A stretch of 64,000 nt of DNA from Streptomyces canus (GCF_001514145.1 NZ_KQ948658.1:328576-392575); one strand, 5' to 3'; positions 36,509 through 46,346 are shown, counted from the first letter of the stretch. Translations and numbers: made by a program. The notes: generated from the letters alone by a model not told the origin.

Positions 36509-37254
36509 CCGCCCCGGTGTTCGTGGTCGAGCACTTCGACGCGGGCGGCGGCGGACACTACGTCCTCGACGGCCCCGAAGGCCGCCACGCCGTCTCCGTG
36601 AAGCGGCTCCAGCCAGGCGAGGACGTCATCCTCACGGACGGGGCCGGGCGCTGGGCCGACTGCGTGGTGCTCGGCACCGAGGGCAAGGACCGGCTGATCG
36701 TCCAGCTGGACTCGGTGGCGGAGGAACCCCGGGCACAGCCCCGGATCACCGTCGTCCAGGCCCTCCCCAAGGGCGACCGCGGTGAACTCGCCGTCGAGAC
36801 CATGACCGAGGTCGGCGTCGATGCCGTCGTGCCCTGGCAGGCGGCCCGCTGCATCACCCAGTGGAAGGGCGACCGGGGCCTGAAGGCGCTCGCCAAGTGG
36901 CGGGCCACCGCCCGCGAGGCCGGCAAGCAGTCCCGCCGGGTCCGCTTCCCGGAGATCGCGGACGCGGCGACGACCAAACAGGTTGCCGCGCTTCTCGCCA
37001 AAGCCGACTTCGCCGCCGTGCTCCACTCCGACTTCGAGCGCGGCAGCGAGCCGCTGGCCACCGCCGAACTCCCCGACGAGGGCGAGATCGTGCTGGTCGT
37101 CGGCCCCGAAGGCGGCGTAGCCAAGGACGAGTTGGCGCTCTTCGAGGAGGCCGGTGCGCGCGCCTACGTCCTCGGGCCGACCGTGCTGCGTACCTCGACC
37201 GCCGGAACCGCGGCGACCGCTCTGCTCCTCGGCCGCACCGGCCGCTGGTCCTGA
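36505..37254 (+). CDS. rsmE: 16S rRNA (uracil-1498-N3)-methyltransferase
   Basis: This 249-residue SPOUT methyltransferase methylates U1498 of 16S rRNA with S-adenosylmethionine. It has an N-terminal PUA-like domain (HYVLDGPEGRHAVSVKRLQ...) and the knotted C-terminal domain with LVVGPEGG and LGPTVLRTSTAGTAA, the SAM-binding knot. It overlaps the nitronate monooxygenase stop by 4 nt and precedes the VOC gene by 17 nt, so the three form a likely operon. rsmE following dnaJ is common. Confidence 0.95.
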   Translation: MTAPVFVVEHFDAGGGGHYVLDGPEGRHAVSVKRLQPGEDVILTDGAGRWADCVVLGTEGKDRLIVQLDSVAEEPRAQPRITVVQALPKGDRGELAVETMTEVGVDAVVPWQAARCITQWKGDRGLKALAKWRATAREAGKQSRRVRFPEIADAATTKQVAALLAKADFAAVLHSDFERGSEPLATAELPDEGEIVLVVGPEGGVAKDELALFEEAGARAYVLGPTVLRTSTAGTAATALLLGRTGRWS

Positions 37255-37271
37255 CCTCTGGAAGGACGTCT

Positions 37272-37664
37272 GTGGAACTCGCCCAAGTACGCCTGCTCGT
37301 CACCGACTTCGCCGCCTGTTACCGCTTCTACGCCGAGGTCCTCGGCCTCAAGCCCCAGTCGGGGGCGACGGGTGGGCCGTACGAGAAGTTCAGCCCCGCC
37401 ACCGGCTCGGCGGGAATCGCCCTTCAGGACCGGTCGATGATGGCGGCGGTCCTCGGCGAACTGGGCGACACGGCCACCGGACACCGCTCCCTGGTCGTGC
37501 TCCGCGTCGACGCCCTGGACACCTACTGCGAGCAGATCGCGTCCCGCGGTGCCACCGTGCTGCACGGCCCGTCCCCGATGACGGACCGGATGCGCGTCGC
37601 CCACCTCAAGGACCCGGAGGGCAACCTGGTGGAGCTGCAGGAGTGGCTGCTGCTGCGCGCCTGA
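37272..37664 (+). CDS. VOC (glyoxalase/bleomycin-resistance) family protein
   Basis: This 130-residue protein is a vicinal-oxygen-chelate domain with two beta-alpha-beta-beta-beta modules: ELAQVRLLVTDFAACYRFYA with EVLGL, and HLKDPEGNLVELQEWL with the metal-ligand Glu. Members are glyoxalases, dioxygenases or antibiotic-binding proteins; the substrate is unknown. GTG 37272 has GGAAGGAC upstream. Its last 59 bases overlap the convergent small gene at 37606. Confidence 0.88.
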   Translation: MELAQVRLLVTDFAACYRFYAEVLGLKPQSGATGGPYEKFSPATGSAGIALQDRSMMAAVLGELGDTATGHRSLVVLRVDALDTYCEQIASRGATVLHGPSPMTDRMRVAHLKDPEGNLVELQEWLLLRA

Positions 37665-37998
37665 GCACCGCGTCGAACAGATCCCAGCCGTCCAACTCGG
37701 CCGTCCCCGGCAGAAGTCCGCGGGCTCTCAACTCGTCGACGAAATGACGTACGACACCGGGTTCGCGCAGGTTGAGCAGCTTCCCGGGGCCGGTCGCCAC
37801 ACAGCCGACGTATGAGCGGCCGTCGGAGACGCCGCCGCGCTCGCCCTGCCGGAAGACGATCCGGGTGAGGGCGCCGTCGAGGGACAGGTTGAGGACGTCG
37901 CGGCGGGCCTCCCCATCCCGGTGCTTGTGGCGCACGCTCCACAGGTAGGTCGTCCGGTCGTCCACGACGAGCCTTCTCGCGAGGCGGTCCTTGCGCAT
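37606..37998 (-). CDS. Hypothetical protein, 130 aa
   Basis: This 130-residue protein (MRKDRLARRLVVDDRTTYLW) contains SVRHKHRDGEAR, VLNLSLDGALTRIVFRQGE and a C-terminal Ala/Pro-rich tail. The sequence looks like a small beta-rich domain; no known family is recognised. It is convergent with, and overlaps by 59 nt, the VOC gene. The huge antisense frame that contains it (up to 43137) is a GC-skew artefact, but this part has its own ATG at 37998 and no competing gene over most of its length. Confidence 0.65.
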   Translation of the reverse strand: MRKDRLARRLVVDDRTTYLWSVRHKHRDGEARRDVLNLSLDGALTRIVFRQGERGGVSDGRSYVGCVATGPGKLLNLREPGVVRHFVDELRARGLLPGTAELDGWDLFDAVLRRAAAATPAAPPGCPPGP

Positions 37999-38079
37999 CC
38001 GCCCACCGCAGCCCGACCGGCGCACAGGTGGCCGTATGCGCCCTACCGTCCCGGGCGGGACAGTGGCAGGCTGCCGTGC

Positions 38080-38613
38080 ATGGTGGCGTTGAGACGGAAC
38101 TGGCGTCGGCCGCGCGGGGTGCGAGCAGCGGGTGTGATGGGGGTTGCCGTGCTGGCCGTGGGTGGGGTCGCCGCGTGTGATCCGACCGGCGTGGTCAGCT
38201 CCGCGACCGTGTCGTACACCACCGACCAGCTGGTCACCAAGGAGCTGAACCGGCAGAAGGCCGACGTGAGTTGGCTGACCTGCACGGCCTCGTACGACAA
38301 CGGCGACCGGACCCCGAGTTCCAGTGTGAACACCGTCGCCACCGTCGACTGCGACGGGAAGACACGGGACGGCAAGGACATCACCGTCAAGGGCAAGGTG
38401 ACCCGGACCGTCAGCGGCGCATGTGTGCGCGGGGACCTCACCGCCACCGTCGGCGGCAGGCAGTGGTTTCACGTGGAGGGGCTCGGCGACTGCAACGCCA
38501 CGCCCACCCCGCCGGTCAACAACCCGCGACAGCCCGGCCCGACCGTCACCGTGACCGTCACGAAGACGATCTGGTGCCAGAACGACCCGCAGTGCTGGCC
38601 CGACGGCAAGTGA
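38080..38613 (+). CDS. Putative secreted lipoprotein (DUF4333-like architecture)
   Basis: This 177-residue protein has an Arg-rich N-terminus (MVALRRNWRRPRGVR), a hydrophobic stretch and the lipobox VAAC with Cys33, so it should be lipidated and face outward. The mature part has repeated paired cysteines (SWLTCTAS...VDCDGK, GACVRG...GDCNA), a Val/Thr-rich stretch and a C-terminal WCQNDPQCW. The layout resembles small mycobacterial/streptomycete DUF4333-type lipoproteins, an uncertain match. The Arg-rich leader could fit Tat export, though twin Arg followed by the family's consensus is not clear. Confidence 0.75.
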   Translation: MVALRRNWRRPRGVRAAGVMGVAVLAVGGVAACDPTGVVSSATVSYTTDQLVTKELNRQKADVSWLTCTASYDNGDRTPSSSVNTVATVDCDGKTRDGKDITVKGKVTRTVSGACVRGDLTATVGGRQWFHVEGLGDCNATPTPPVNNPRQPGPTVTVTVTKTIWCQNDPQCWPDGK

Positions 38614-38658
38614 TCGAAACCTCTGTGCACGGGGACCGACCGTGCATAGGGTGATCGG

Positions 38659-41600
38659 GTGACACAGCCTGCGACGTCTGCATATCTCCGGTTTCCGCAT
38701 CTGCAGGGCGAGCTGGTGGCCTTCACCGCCGAGGACGACGTGTGGCTCGCGCCGCTCGACGGCGGGCGCGCCTGGCGGGTCAGCGCGGACAACGTGCCGG
38801 TCACCCACCCCCGTATCTCGCCCGACGGCACGACCGTCGCCTGGACATCCGCCCGCGACGGCGCCCCGGAGGTGCACATCGCCCCGGTCGACGGCGGACC
38901 GTCCAGGAGGCTGACCCACTGGGGCAGCGCACGCACCCAGGTGCGCGGCTGGACCCCGGACGGCGAGGTCCTCGCGATCACCACCCACGGCCAGGCCAGC
39001 CTGCGCCGCAGCTGGGCGCACACCGTCCCGCTCGACGGCGGCCCCGGCACCACCCTGCCGTACGGGCCCGTCGGCCAGGTCGCGTACGGACCGGCGACCG
39101 TGATCCTCTCCGCGCCCATGGGCCGGGAGGCGGCCTGGTGGAAGCGGTACCGGGGCGGTACGGCGGGCAAGCTGTGGATCGATCCCGAGGGCGACGGCGA
39201 ATTCGTACGCCTGCATGAGGAGCTGGACGGAAACCTGGAGTACCCCGTGTGGGCGGGCGACCGGATCGCCTTCCTCTCGGACCACGAGGGCACCGGGGCC
39301 GTCTACTCCTCCCTCGCCGACGGCTCCGACCTGCGACGGCACACGCCCCTCGACAGCTACTACGCCCGGCACGCGGCGGGCGACGGCACCCGGGTCGTCT
39401 ACACCTCGGCAGGCGAGCTGTGGATCCTCGACGACCTCGACGGCGCCGAACCGCGCCGCCTGGAGGTCCGGCTCGGCGGACAGCGTGCCGACCGCCAGCC
39501 GTTCCCGGTGGACGCCTCCCGCTGGTTCGGCTCGGCCGCCCCCGACCACACCGCGCGCGGCAGCGCGGTCGCGGTGCGCGGAGCCGTCCACTGGGTCACC
39601 CACCGCTCGGGCCCGGCCCGCGCCCTCGCCGCCGAACCCGGCGTCCGGGCCCGGCTGCCGCGCACCTTCCGCACGGAGGGCGAGGAGTGGGTGGTGTGGG
39701 TGACGGACGCGGAGGGCGACGACGCCCTGGAGTTCGCGCCCGCCACCGGCCTCGCCCCCGGCGCCACCCCGCGCCGCCTCGCCGCGGGACAGCTCGGCCG
39801 CGTCCTGGGTCTCGCCATGGCCCCCGACGGCAGCCGGGCCGCGGTCGCCGCGCACGACGGCCGTGTGCTGCTCGTCGAGCGGGAGACCGGCGAGGTCCGC
39901 GAGGTCGACCGCAGCGAGGACGGCGACGTGCGGGGGCTGACCTTCTCGCCCGACTCGGCCTGGCTCGCCTGGTCGCACCCCGGCCCCGAGCCTCTCTGCC
40001 AGCTCCGCCTCGCCAACACCACCGACCTGTCGGTCACCGAGGCGACCCCGCTGCGCTTCCAGGACTACGCCCCCGCCTTCACCCTCGACGGCAAGCACCT
40101 GGCGTTCCTGTCCAACCGCTCCTTCGACCCGGTGTACGACGAGCACGTCTTCGACCTCGCCTTCGTGGTCGGCGACCGCCCGCACCTGATCACCCTGGCC
40201 GCGACCACCCCGTCCCCGTTCGGCCCGCAGCGCCACGGCCGCCCCTTCGAGGCGCCCGACAAGGACGAGACCCCCGACAGCGAGGGCACCCCGGCCACCC
40301 GTATCGACCTCGAGGGCCTCGCCGACCGGATCGTGCCCTTCCCGGTGGAGGCCGGCCGCTACTCCAACCTCCGCGCGGCCAAGGACGGCGTGCTGTGGCT
40401 GCGCCACCCCGTCCAGGGCGTCCTCGGCTCCTCCCGGGCCACCCCGGACGACCCCGACCCCAAGACCGACCTCCAGCGCTACGACCTCGCCCAGCAGCGC
40501 CTCGAACACCTGGCCGCCGACGCCGACCACTTCGCCGTCAGCGGCGACGGCAAGCGGGTCCTGCTGTGGACCGACGGCCGCCTGAAGGTCGTACCGAGCG
40601 ACCGCCGTGCCTCGAACGACGACGACAGCGACACGAACATCTCCGTCGACCTCGGCCGCATCCGCCAGACCGTCGACCCGTCGGCCGAGTGGCGCCAGAT
40701 GTACGCGGAGACCGGCCGCATCATGCGCGACCACTTCTGGCGCCCGGACATGAGCGGTGTCGACTGGAACGGCGTGCTCGACCGCTACCGCCCCGTCCTG
40801 GACCGGCTGGCCACCCACGACGACCTCGTCGACCTCCTGTGGGAGGTGCACGGCGAACTCGGCACCTCCCACGCCTACGTCACCCCCCGCGGCGGCCACG
40901 GCCACGGCCCCCGCCAGGGCCTGCTCGGCGCCGACATCTCCCGCCACGAGGACGGCCCCCAGGGGGCGGCACAGTGGCGCATCGACCGCATCCTGCCGAC
41001 CGAGACCTCCGACCCCGACGCCCGCTCCCCGCTCGCCGCCCCCGGCGTCGCGGTCCGCGCCGGGGACGCGATCGTCGCGGTCGGCGGCCACCCGGTCGAC
41101 CCGGTCACGGGTCCCGGCCCGCTCCTGGTCGGCACGGCGGGCAAACCGACCGAGCTCACCATCTCCCCGTCCGGCGGCGGCGAGCTGCGGCACGCGGTCG
41201 TCGTACCGATCTCCGACGAGGAACCCCTGCGCTACCACGCCTGGGTCGCCGACCGCCGCGCCTACGTCCACGAGAAGTCCGGCGGACGGCTGGGGTATTT
41301 GCACGTCCCGGACATGCAGGCCCCGGGCTGGGCCCAGATCCACCGCGACCTGCGGGTCGAGGTGGCCCGCGAGGGGCTCGTGGTCGACGTCCGGGAGAAC
41401 CGCGGCGGCCACACCTCCCAGCTGGTCGTCGAGAAGCTGGCCCGCCGGATCGTCGGCTGGGCGCTGCCGCGCGGCATGCGCGCCTACAGCTATCCGAGGG
41501 ACGCGCCGCGCGGTCCCGTCGTGGCGGTGGCGAACGAGTTCTCGGGATCCGACGGCGACATCGTCAACGCGGCGATCAAGGCGCTGGGCATCGGCCCGGT

Positions 41601-41874
41601 GGTGGGAACGCGCACCTGGGGCGGGGTCATCGGCATCGACAGCCGCTACCGCCTGGTCGACGGCACGTTGATCACCCAGCCCAAGTACGCGTTCTGGCTG
41701 GAGGGTTACGAGTGGGGCGTGGAGAACCACGGGGTCGACCCCGACGTCGAGGTCGTGCAGAGGCCGCAGGACTACGCGGCGGGCAGGGACATGCAGCTGG
41801 ACGAGGCGGTGCGGATCGCCCTGGAGGCACTGGAGACCAGTCCTGCCAAGATTCCGCCCACTCTGCCTGACTAA
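38659..41874 (+). CDS. Tricorn protease homologue
   Basis: This 1071-residue peptidase degrades oligopeptides released by larger proteases. It has two beta-propeller regions (about 10-320 and 330-670), a helical C1 region, a PDZ domain (about 750-850) and an S41 core. The catalytic tetrad of Thermoplasma Tricorn is preserved: Ser737-His738 (GTSHAYV), nucleophile Ser964 (FSGSDGD) and Glu1022 (VENHGVD). GTG 38659 is used. There is no signal peptide, so it is cytoplasmic. Length is as expected, and all catalytic residues present predict activity. Confidence 0.95.
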   Translation: MTQPATSAYLRFPHLQGELVAFTAEDDVWLAPLDGGRAWRVSADNVPVTHPRISPDGTTVAWTSARDGAPEVHIAPVDGGPSRRLTHWGSARTQVRGWTPDGEVLAITTHGQASLRRSWAHTVPLDGGPGTTLPYGPVGQVAYGPATVILSAPMGREAAWWKRYRGGTAGKLWIDPEGDGEFVRLHEELDGNLEYPVWAGDRIAFLSDHEGTGAVYSSLADGSDLRRHTPLDSYYARHAAGDGTRVVYTSAGELWILDDLDGAEPRRLEVRLGGQRADRQPFPVDASRWFGSAAPDHTARGSAVAVRGAVHWVTHRSGPARALAAEPGVRARLPRTFRTEGEEWVVWVTDAEGDDALEFAPATGLAPGATPRRLAAGQLGRVLGLAMAPDGSRAAVAAHDGRVLLVERETGEVREVDRSEDGDVRGLTFSPDSAWLAWSHPGPEPLCQLRLANTTDLSVTEATPLRFQDYAPAFTLDGKHLAFLSNRSFDPVYDEHVFDLAFVVGDRPHLITLAATTPSPFGPQRHGRPFEAPDKDETPDSEGTPATRIDLEGLADRIVPFPVEAGRYSNLRAAKDGVLWLRHPVQGVLGSSRATPDDPDPKTDLQRYDLAQQRLEHLAADADHFAVSGDGKRVLLWTDGRLKVVPSDRRASNDDDSDTNISVDLGRIRQTVDPSAEWRQMYAETGRIMRDHFWRPDMSGVDWNGVLDRYRPVLDRLATHDDLVDLLWEVHGELGTSHAYVTPRGGHGHGPRQGLLGADISRHEDGPQGAAQWRIDRILPTETSDPDARSPLAAPGVAVRAGDAIVAVGGHPVDPVTGPGPLLVGTAGKPTELTISPSGGGELRHAVVVPISDEEPLRYHAWVADRRAYVHEKSGGRLGYLHVPDMQAPGWAQIHRDLRVEVAREGLVVDVRENRGGHTSQLVVEKLARRIVGWALPRGMRAYSYPRDAPRGPVVAVANEFSGSDGDIVNAAIKALGIGPVVGTRTWGGVIGIDSRYRLVDGTLITQPKYAFWLEGYEWGVENHGVDPDVEVVQRPQDYAAGRDMQLDEAVRIALEALETSPAKIPPTLPD

Positions 41875-41907
41875 GATGCCCCCGAGATCCGAGGCGAAAG
41901 GAACACC

Positions 41908-42261
41908 ATGCCAGGGGAACCCCAGGGCGACTGCCTGTTCTGCAAGATCGTCGAAGGCCACATCCCGGCGACGATCGTCCGGGAGACGGACACCACCGTC
42001 GCCTTCCGGGACATCAACCCCCAGGCTCCCACCCACATCCTGGTGATCCCCAAGGCCCACTACGAGACCGCCGCGGTGCTCGCCGCCGCCGCGCCCGAGC
42101 TCGCCGCCGACGTCCTCCGCGAGACCCAGGCCGTCGCCGACGACGAGAAGCTGGAGAGCTACCGCACGGTCTTCAACACCGGCAGCGGCGCCGGCCAGAC
42201 CGTCTGGCACGCCCACGCCCACGTGCTCGGCGGCCGCGGTCTGCACTGGCCGCCCGGATAA
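41908..42261 (+). CDS. HIT family nucleotide hydrolase
   Basis: This 117-residue histidine-triad protein has CLFCKIVEGHIPA at the N-terminus with a CxxC that can bind zinc, and HAHAHVLGG, the HxHxHxx active site with a nucleophilic His. HinT-type enzymes hydrolyse adenosine phosphoramidates. ATG 41908 has GAAAGGAAC upstream. It lies 33 bp after tricorn and 6 bp before the RNase Z-like gene, suggesting co-transcription. Confidence 0.95.
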   Translation: MPGEPQGDCLFCKIVEGHIPATIVRETDTTVAFRDINPQAPTHILVIPKAHYETAAVLAAAAPELAADVLRETQAVADDEKLESYRTVFNTGSGAGQTVWHAHAHVLGGRGLHWPPG

Positions 42262-42267
42262 CCCACC

Positions 42268-43173
42268 GTGTCCGTACGTGAACTGGTCGTCCTCGGCACA
42301 GCCAGCCAGGTCCCCACAAGGCACCGCAACCACAACGGCTACCTGCTGCGGTGGGACGGCGAGGGCATCCTCTTCGACCCCGGCGAGGGCACCCAGCGTC
42401 AGATGCTGCGCGCCGGGGTCGCCGCCCACGACATCAACCGGATCTGTGTCACCCACTTCCACGGCGACCACTCCCTCGGCCTCGCGGGCGTGATCCAGCG
42501 CATCAACCTCGACCGGGTCCCGCACGAGATCACCGCCCACTACCCGAAGTCGGGACAGCGCTTCTTCGACCGGCTGCGGTACGCGACGGCATACCGGGAG
42601 ACCGTCCGGCTCACCGAGGCCCCGGTCGCCGAGGACGGGGTCATCGCACGGACCGGCGGCTACACCCTCCAGGCCCGCAAGCTCTCCCATCCCGTCGAGT
42701 CCTACGGCTATCTCCTCACGGAAGCCGACGGCCGCCGCATGCTCCCCGACCGCCTCGCCGCGCACGGCATCAAGGGGCCCGACGTCGGACGGATCCAGAG
42801 GGAGGGCTCTTTGAACGGCGTCTCCCTCGACGACGTCAGCGAGGTCCGCCGCGGTCAGCGGTTCGCGTTCGTCATGGACACCCGCCTCTGCGACGGCGTC
42901 CACGCCCTCGCGGACGGCTGCGACCTGCTCGTCATCGAGTCGACCTTCCTCGACGAGGACGAGCAACTCGCCGTCGAGCACGGCCACCTGACCGCCGGTC
43001 AGGCCGCGAGGGTGGCCCGCGACGCGGACGTACGGCATCTCGTGCTCACGCACTTCAGTCAGCGCTACTCCGAACCGGAGGAGTTCGAGCGGCAGGCGCG
43101 GGCGGCGGGCTACGAGGGCGAGCTGACCGTGGCCCACGACCTCCTGCGGGTCCCGGTTCCGAAACGGCGATAA
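42268..43173 (+). CDS. rnz: Ribonuclease Z-like MBL nuclease
   Basis: This 301-residue protein is a metallo-beta-lactamase nuclease of the RNase Z/elaC type, which trims 3' trailers of tRNA precursors. It has [12 protein letters not shown] (zinc ligands), the family's [19 protein letters not shown] near the start, the conserved [15 protein letters not shown] and [11 protein letters not shown] at the end. The name is supported by motif order; substrate specificity is inferred. It precedes adenosine deaminase. Confidence 0.88.
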   Translation: MSVRELVVLGTASQVPTRHRNHNGYLLRWDGEGILFDPGEGTQRQMLRAGVAAHDINRICVTHFHGDHSLGLAGVIQRINLDRVPHEITAHYPKSGQRFFDRLRYATAYRETVRLTEAPVAEDGVIARTGGYTLQARKLSHPVESYGYLLTEADGRRMLPDRLAAHGIKGPDVGRIQREGSLNGVSLDDVSEVRRGQRFAFVMDTRLCDGVHALADGCDLLVIESTFLDEDEQLAVEHGHLTAGQAARVARDADVRHLVLTHFSQRYSEPEEFERQARAAGYEGELTVAHDLLRVPVPKRR

Positions 43174-43181
43174 AGCAGCCG

Positions 43182-43187
43182 TACGAT
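43182..43187 (+). promoter_or_regulatory. -10 element of the adenosine deaminase gene
   Basis: TACGAT stands six bases before ATG 43194 and no SD is present, so the transcript is probably leaderless. It gives this gene its own start in spite of the close upstream gene. Confidence 0.5.
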
Positions 43188-43193
43188 GCTTTG

Positions 43194-44183
43194 ATGTCCC
43201 TCCCCAAAGCTGAACTGCACCTGCACATCGAAGGCACCCTGGAGCCGGAGCTGGCTTTCGAGCTCGCCGCGCGCAACGGCGTCGAGCTGCCGTACGCCGA
43301 CACGGACGCGCTCCGCAAGGCGTACCGGTTCGAGGACCTCCAGTCCTTTCTGAACCTGTACTACGAGCTCATGGCCGTCCTGCGCACCGAGCGGGACTTC
43401 GAGGACCTGGCGAACGCCTATCTCGCCCGGGCCGCCGCGCAGGGAGTGCGGCACGCGGAGATCTTCTTCGACCCGCAGGCGCACCTCGCGCGGGGCGTGC
43501 AGATGGGGACGGTCGTCGAGGGGCTGTCGCGGGCGCTGTCCCGCAGCGAGGACGTGCACGGCGTCTCCACGCAGCTGATCATGTGCTTCCTGCGGGACGA
43601 GTCCGCGCAGTCCGCTCTCGAGACCCTCGAAGCCGCCAAGCCGTATCTCGACCGGATCGTCGGTGTCGGGCTGGACTCCGCCGAGGTGGGGCATCCTCCG
43701 GCGAAGTTCCGCGAGGTGTACCAGGCCGCGGCGGCGCTGGGGCTGCGGCGGGTGGCGCACGCCGGGGAGGAGGGGCCGCCGGAGTACATCGTCGAGGCGC
43801 TGGACGTGCTCGGGGTGGAGCGGATCGACCACGGGCTGCGGTGCATGGAGTCTCCGGAGCTGGTCGCGCGGCTGGTGCGGGACCGGGTCCCGCTGACCTT
43901 GTGTCCGTTGTCCAACGTGCGGCTGCGTACGGTCGACGTGCTCGCCGACCATCCGTTGCCGGCGATGCTGGACGCCGGGTTGCTCTGCACGGTGAACTCC
44001 GACGACCCGGCGTACTTCGGGGGGTATGCGGGGGACAACTTCGACGCGGTGCGCTCGGCGCTGGGCCTGGGCGAGGAACGGTTGCGGGAGCTGGCCCGCA
44101 ACTCCTTCCTCGCGTCCTTCCTGGAGCATGACGAGGAGCTGAGGGCCCGGTATCTCGCGGAAGTCGAGGCTTACGAGTTCTGA
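43194..44183 (+). CDS. Adenosine deaminase family protein
   Basis: This 329-residue TIM-barrel metalloenzyme deaminates adenosine or adenine. Metal ligands are His9 and His11 (ELHLHIEGTLEP); the HAGEEG, IDHGLR and TVNSDDPAYF motifs follow, supplying the catalytic Glu, His and Asp. Substrate (adenosine, adenine or a modified base) is not decided by sequence alone. It is 20 bp after the RNase Z-like gene but has its own -10 element. Confidence 0.93.
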   Translation: MSLPKAELHLHIEGTLEPELAFELAARNGVELPYADTDALRKAYRFEDLQSFLNLYYELMAVLRTERDFEDLANAYLARAAAQGVRHAEIFFDPQAHLARGVQMGTVVEGLSRALSRSEDVHGVSTQLIMCFLRDESAQSALETLEAAKPYLDRIVGVGLDSAEVGHPPAKFREVYQAAAALGLRRVAHAGEEGPPEYIVEALDVLGVERIDHGLRCMESPELVARLVRDRVPLTLCPLSNVRLRTVDVLADHPLPAMLDAGLLCTVNSDDPAYFGGYAGDNFDAVRSALGLGEERLRELARNSFLASFLEHDEELRARYLAEVEAYEF

Positions 44184-44191
44184 GGCGGCAC

Positions 44192-45376
44192 CTATGCGGC
44201 CGTTGCTTTGTCGTAGGCCTGGGTCTCCACCGGGATCTCCACCACCGGGAGTTGACGCCTGCCCGCACCCGTCGCCACCGCCGTCATCGGTCCGGCGATC
44301 AGCAGCAGGCCGACGGCCAGGACCGTCCCCATCGCCGGGAAGCCGGCCTGCGTGGCCAGCAGGCTGCCGGTCAGCGGGCCCGCCGCCGTGCCCAGCGAGG
44401 ATGCCGAGCCGACCAGGACCGCCCAGCGGCCGCGGGGGTCCAGGGAGGCGGCCAGGCCGATGACGTACGACAGGACGATCGGGTAGAGCGTGTTCCAGGC
44501 GATCTCGCCGGACGCGAAGGACGTCAGGTCGGTCGCCGAGGCGCTGAGGGTGATGCAGGCTGCGATGAGGACGGTGCCGCCGCCGATGGGAAGCGCACGG
44601 CCGAGGCGTGGGCCCAGCGCGCCCGCGCCGACGACGCCCAGCAGGCCCGCGCCGAGCGCGATCGCGAAGACCGCGCCGACGGTCGCCTCGGAGAGGTGGG
44701 CCTGGGTGAGGCCGATGCGGCCGCTGACGCCCCAGAGGGCGTTCTGGGCGAGGGACCAGCAGAGCAGGGTGCCGGCGAGGAGGAGGCCGGCGCGGAGGTG
44801 GGGGAGCGGGGCGCGCGTCTCCCGGCTTCGGGCGGGGGCGGTGGCGAGGGGGAGACGGCCTGTCAGGGGCCAGACGGCCAGCGCGGTGAGGGCGATCGCG
44901 GCCAAGGGCTGGCCGTGACCGGCGCCCAGGTGGGGGACGGTCAGGTAGACGGCGCCCGCGAGGGCGGAGACGCCGAGGAGACCGACCGTGGTGATGCGGT
45001 GCGGGTCCGGCTGGGCGGCGATGCCGGTGGCGGCCACAGCCGTCGACGTACCGGATCCGAAGCCGCCGATCAGCGCGCCCACGACGACGGCCGGGACGGC
45101 GTGGGCGAGGGCGGCACCGCCGTAGCCGAGGACGGCGAGGGTGAGGCCGATGCGGGCGAGGGTGCGGGGGCCCACACGGTCGACGCGGGAGGCGAGCAGG
45201 AAGCCTGCCGCCGCCGAACTCAGCAGCAGCGCGCTGCCGACGGCACCCGCCTCGGTGGCGGTGAGCGCAAGCCCCGAGTCGAGCCTGCCGACGGTGGTGG
45301 GGAGGAGGTAGGGGGCGAGGTACCCGGCCGTGAAAAGGGCAACGAGGGGCCAGGGCAGGGTGGTGCGGGCGGACAC
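44192..45376 (-). CDS. MFS transporter, 12-TM
   Basis: This 394-residue protein has about 12 hydrophobic helices. The cytoplasmic loop 2-3 contains LLASRVDRVGPRTLARIG, typical of MFS carriers. The N-terminal motif LVALFTAGYLAPYLLPTTVG recalls small-molecule exporters. The substrate is unknown; it is beside the glucarate genes but on the opposite strand and before the IclR regulator, so a role in sugar-acid uptake is possible but unproven. GTG 45376 is the start used. Confidence 0.85.
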   Translation of the reverse strand: MSARTTLPWPLVALFTAGYLAPYLLPTTVGRLDSGLALTATEAGAVGSALLLSSAAAGFLLASRVDRVGPRTLARIGLTLAVLGYGGAALAHAVPAVVVGALIGGFGSGTSTAVAATGIAAQPDPHRITTVGLLGVSALAGAVYLTVPHLGAGHGQPLAAIALTALAVWPLTGRLPLATAPARSRETRAPLPHLRAGLLLAGTLLCWSLAQNALWGVSGRIGLTQAHLSEATVGAVFAIALGAGLLGVVGAGALGPRLGRALPIGGGTVLIAACITLSASATDLTSFASGEIAWNTLYPIVLSYVIGLAASLDPRGRWAVLVGSASSLGTAAGPLTGSLLATQAGFPAMGTVLAVGLLLIAGPMTAVATGAGRRQLPVVEIPVETQAYDKATAA

Positions 45377-45563
45377 GGGCGTTCCCAGGGCATGCGAAAG
45401 AAGCGGCTCAAGAAGGGGGTTGGCGCAGGCCGTCGACGGACAGGAACGCGCGAAGAATTTGTATCAAGCACGCGGTTGCTGAAGAAGCCCAGACTGCGTG
45501 ATGTGGCTCACGTTTCGTTTGGGGTGAGGGAAGCCGGGTAGCAGAACGCGCCCGGGTGCCCGC

Positions 45564-46346
45564 CTAACGCCAACTGGGAGCCCCGCCCGCGCCCGGTGCC
45601 GTCGCCTCGATCTTGCCTCTGATCTCGCGCATCACGGCGATGATCTGCTGCTCGTGGTCCGGCGTCAGCCGGGCGACCGGGACCGAGCAGCTGATGGCGT
45701 CCTGCGCGGGGGAGTCGTAGCGCAGACAGAACCCGAAGCCGACGATGCCGAGGACGCCTTCCTCGCGGTCGATCGAGTAGCCGCGTGCGCGGACTTCGGT
45801 GAGGTCGGCCAGCAGGGACTCGCGGGTGGTGTGGGAGTTCGGGGTGAGTGCCTCGTACGGCCCCTCGGGGAGCCTCTCGTCGGGCCACTCCGCCAGCAGC
45901 GCCTTGCCCAGCGCGCCGACGTGCGCGGGCAGCCGGCGGCCCACCCTGCTGATCGTCCGCAGGTATTCGTGCGACTCGCGCGTCGCCAGATAGGCCACGT
46001 CCCGGCCGTCGAGCCGGCCCATGTGGATCGTCTCGCCCAGCGCCTGGGACGCCTCGTCGAGATACGGCCGTACGACCCGCACGCGCGGGTCGGAGTCCAG
46101 ATAGCTGGTGCCGGTGAGCAGGGCGTGGATGCCGATGCCGTAGAGCGAGCCGGTGACGTCGGTGCGGACCCAGCCGCGCGAGATCAGGGTCTGGAGCAGC
46201 GCGTACATCGAACTGCGCGGCACCGCCAGCGCGTCCGCGAGCTCCTGGAGCCGTGCCGGGCGGTCGCCTCGCGCGGCCAGCAGTTCGAGGAGCTCGACGG
46301 TGCGGGCCGCCGACTTCACCTCGCGGACGCCACCTGTCTCTGACAT
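45564..46346 (-). CDS. IclR-family transcriptional regulator
   Basis: This 260-residue protein has an N-terminal winged helix (about 12-75: SAARTVELLELLAARGDRPA, LQELADALAVPRSSMYALLQ) and a C-terminal IclR effector domain with GKALLAEWP and DREEGVLGIVGFGFCLRY. It diverges from kdgD-gudD, and the dyad at 46418-46454 overlaps their promoter, so it probably represses them and responds to a sugar-acid metabolite. ATG 46346 is chosen. Confidence 0.92.
   Translation of the reverse strand: MSETGGVREVKSAARTVELLELLAARGDRPARLQELADALAVPRSSMYALLQTLISRGWVRTDVTGSLYGIGIHALLTGTSYLDSDPRVRVVRPYLDEASQALGETIHMGRLDGRDVAYLATRESHEYLRTISRVGRRLPAHVGALGKALLAEWPDERLPEGPYEALTPNSHTTRESLLADLTEVRARGYSIDREEGVLGIVGFGFCLRYDSPAQDAISCSVPVARLTPDHEQQIIAVMREIRGKIEATAPGAGGAPSWR

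Noticed and set aside
37606..43137. 5.5-kb open frame antisense to tricorn, HIT and RNase Z genes
   Set aside because: Low-complexity Arg/Gly/Val-rich translation without domains, covering convincing sense genes; typical GC-driven shadow. Only its last 130 codons are kept as a gene.
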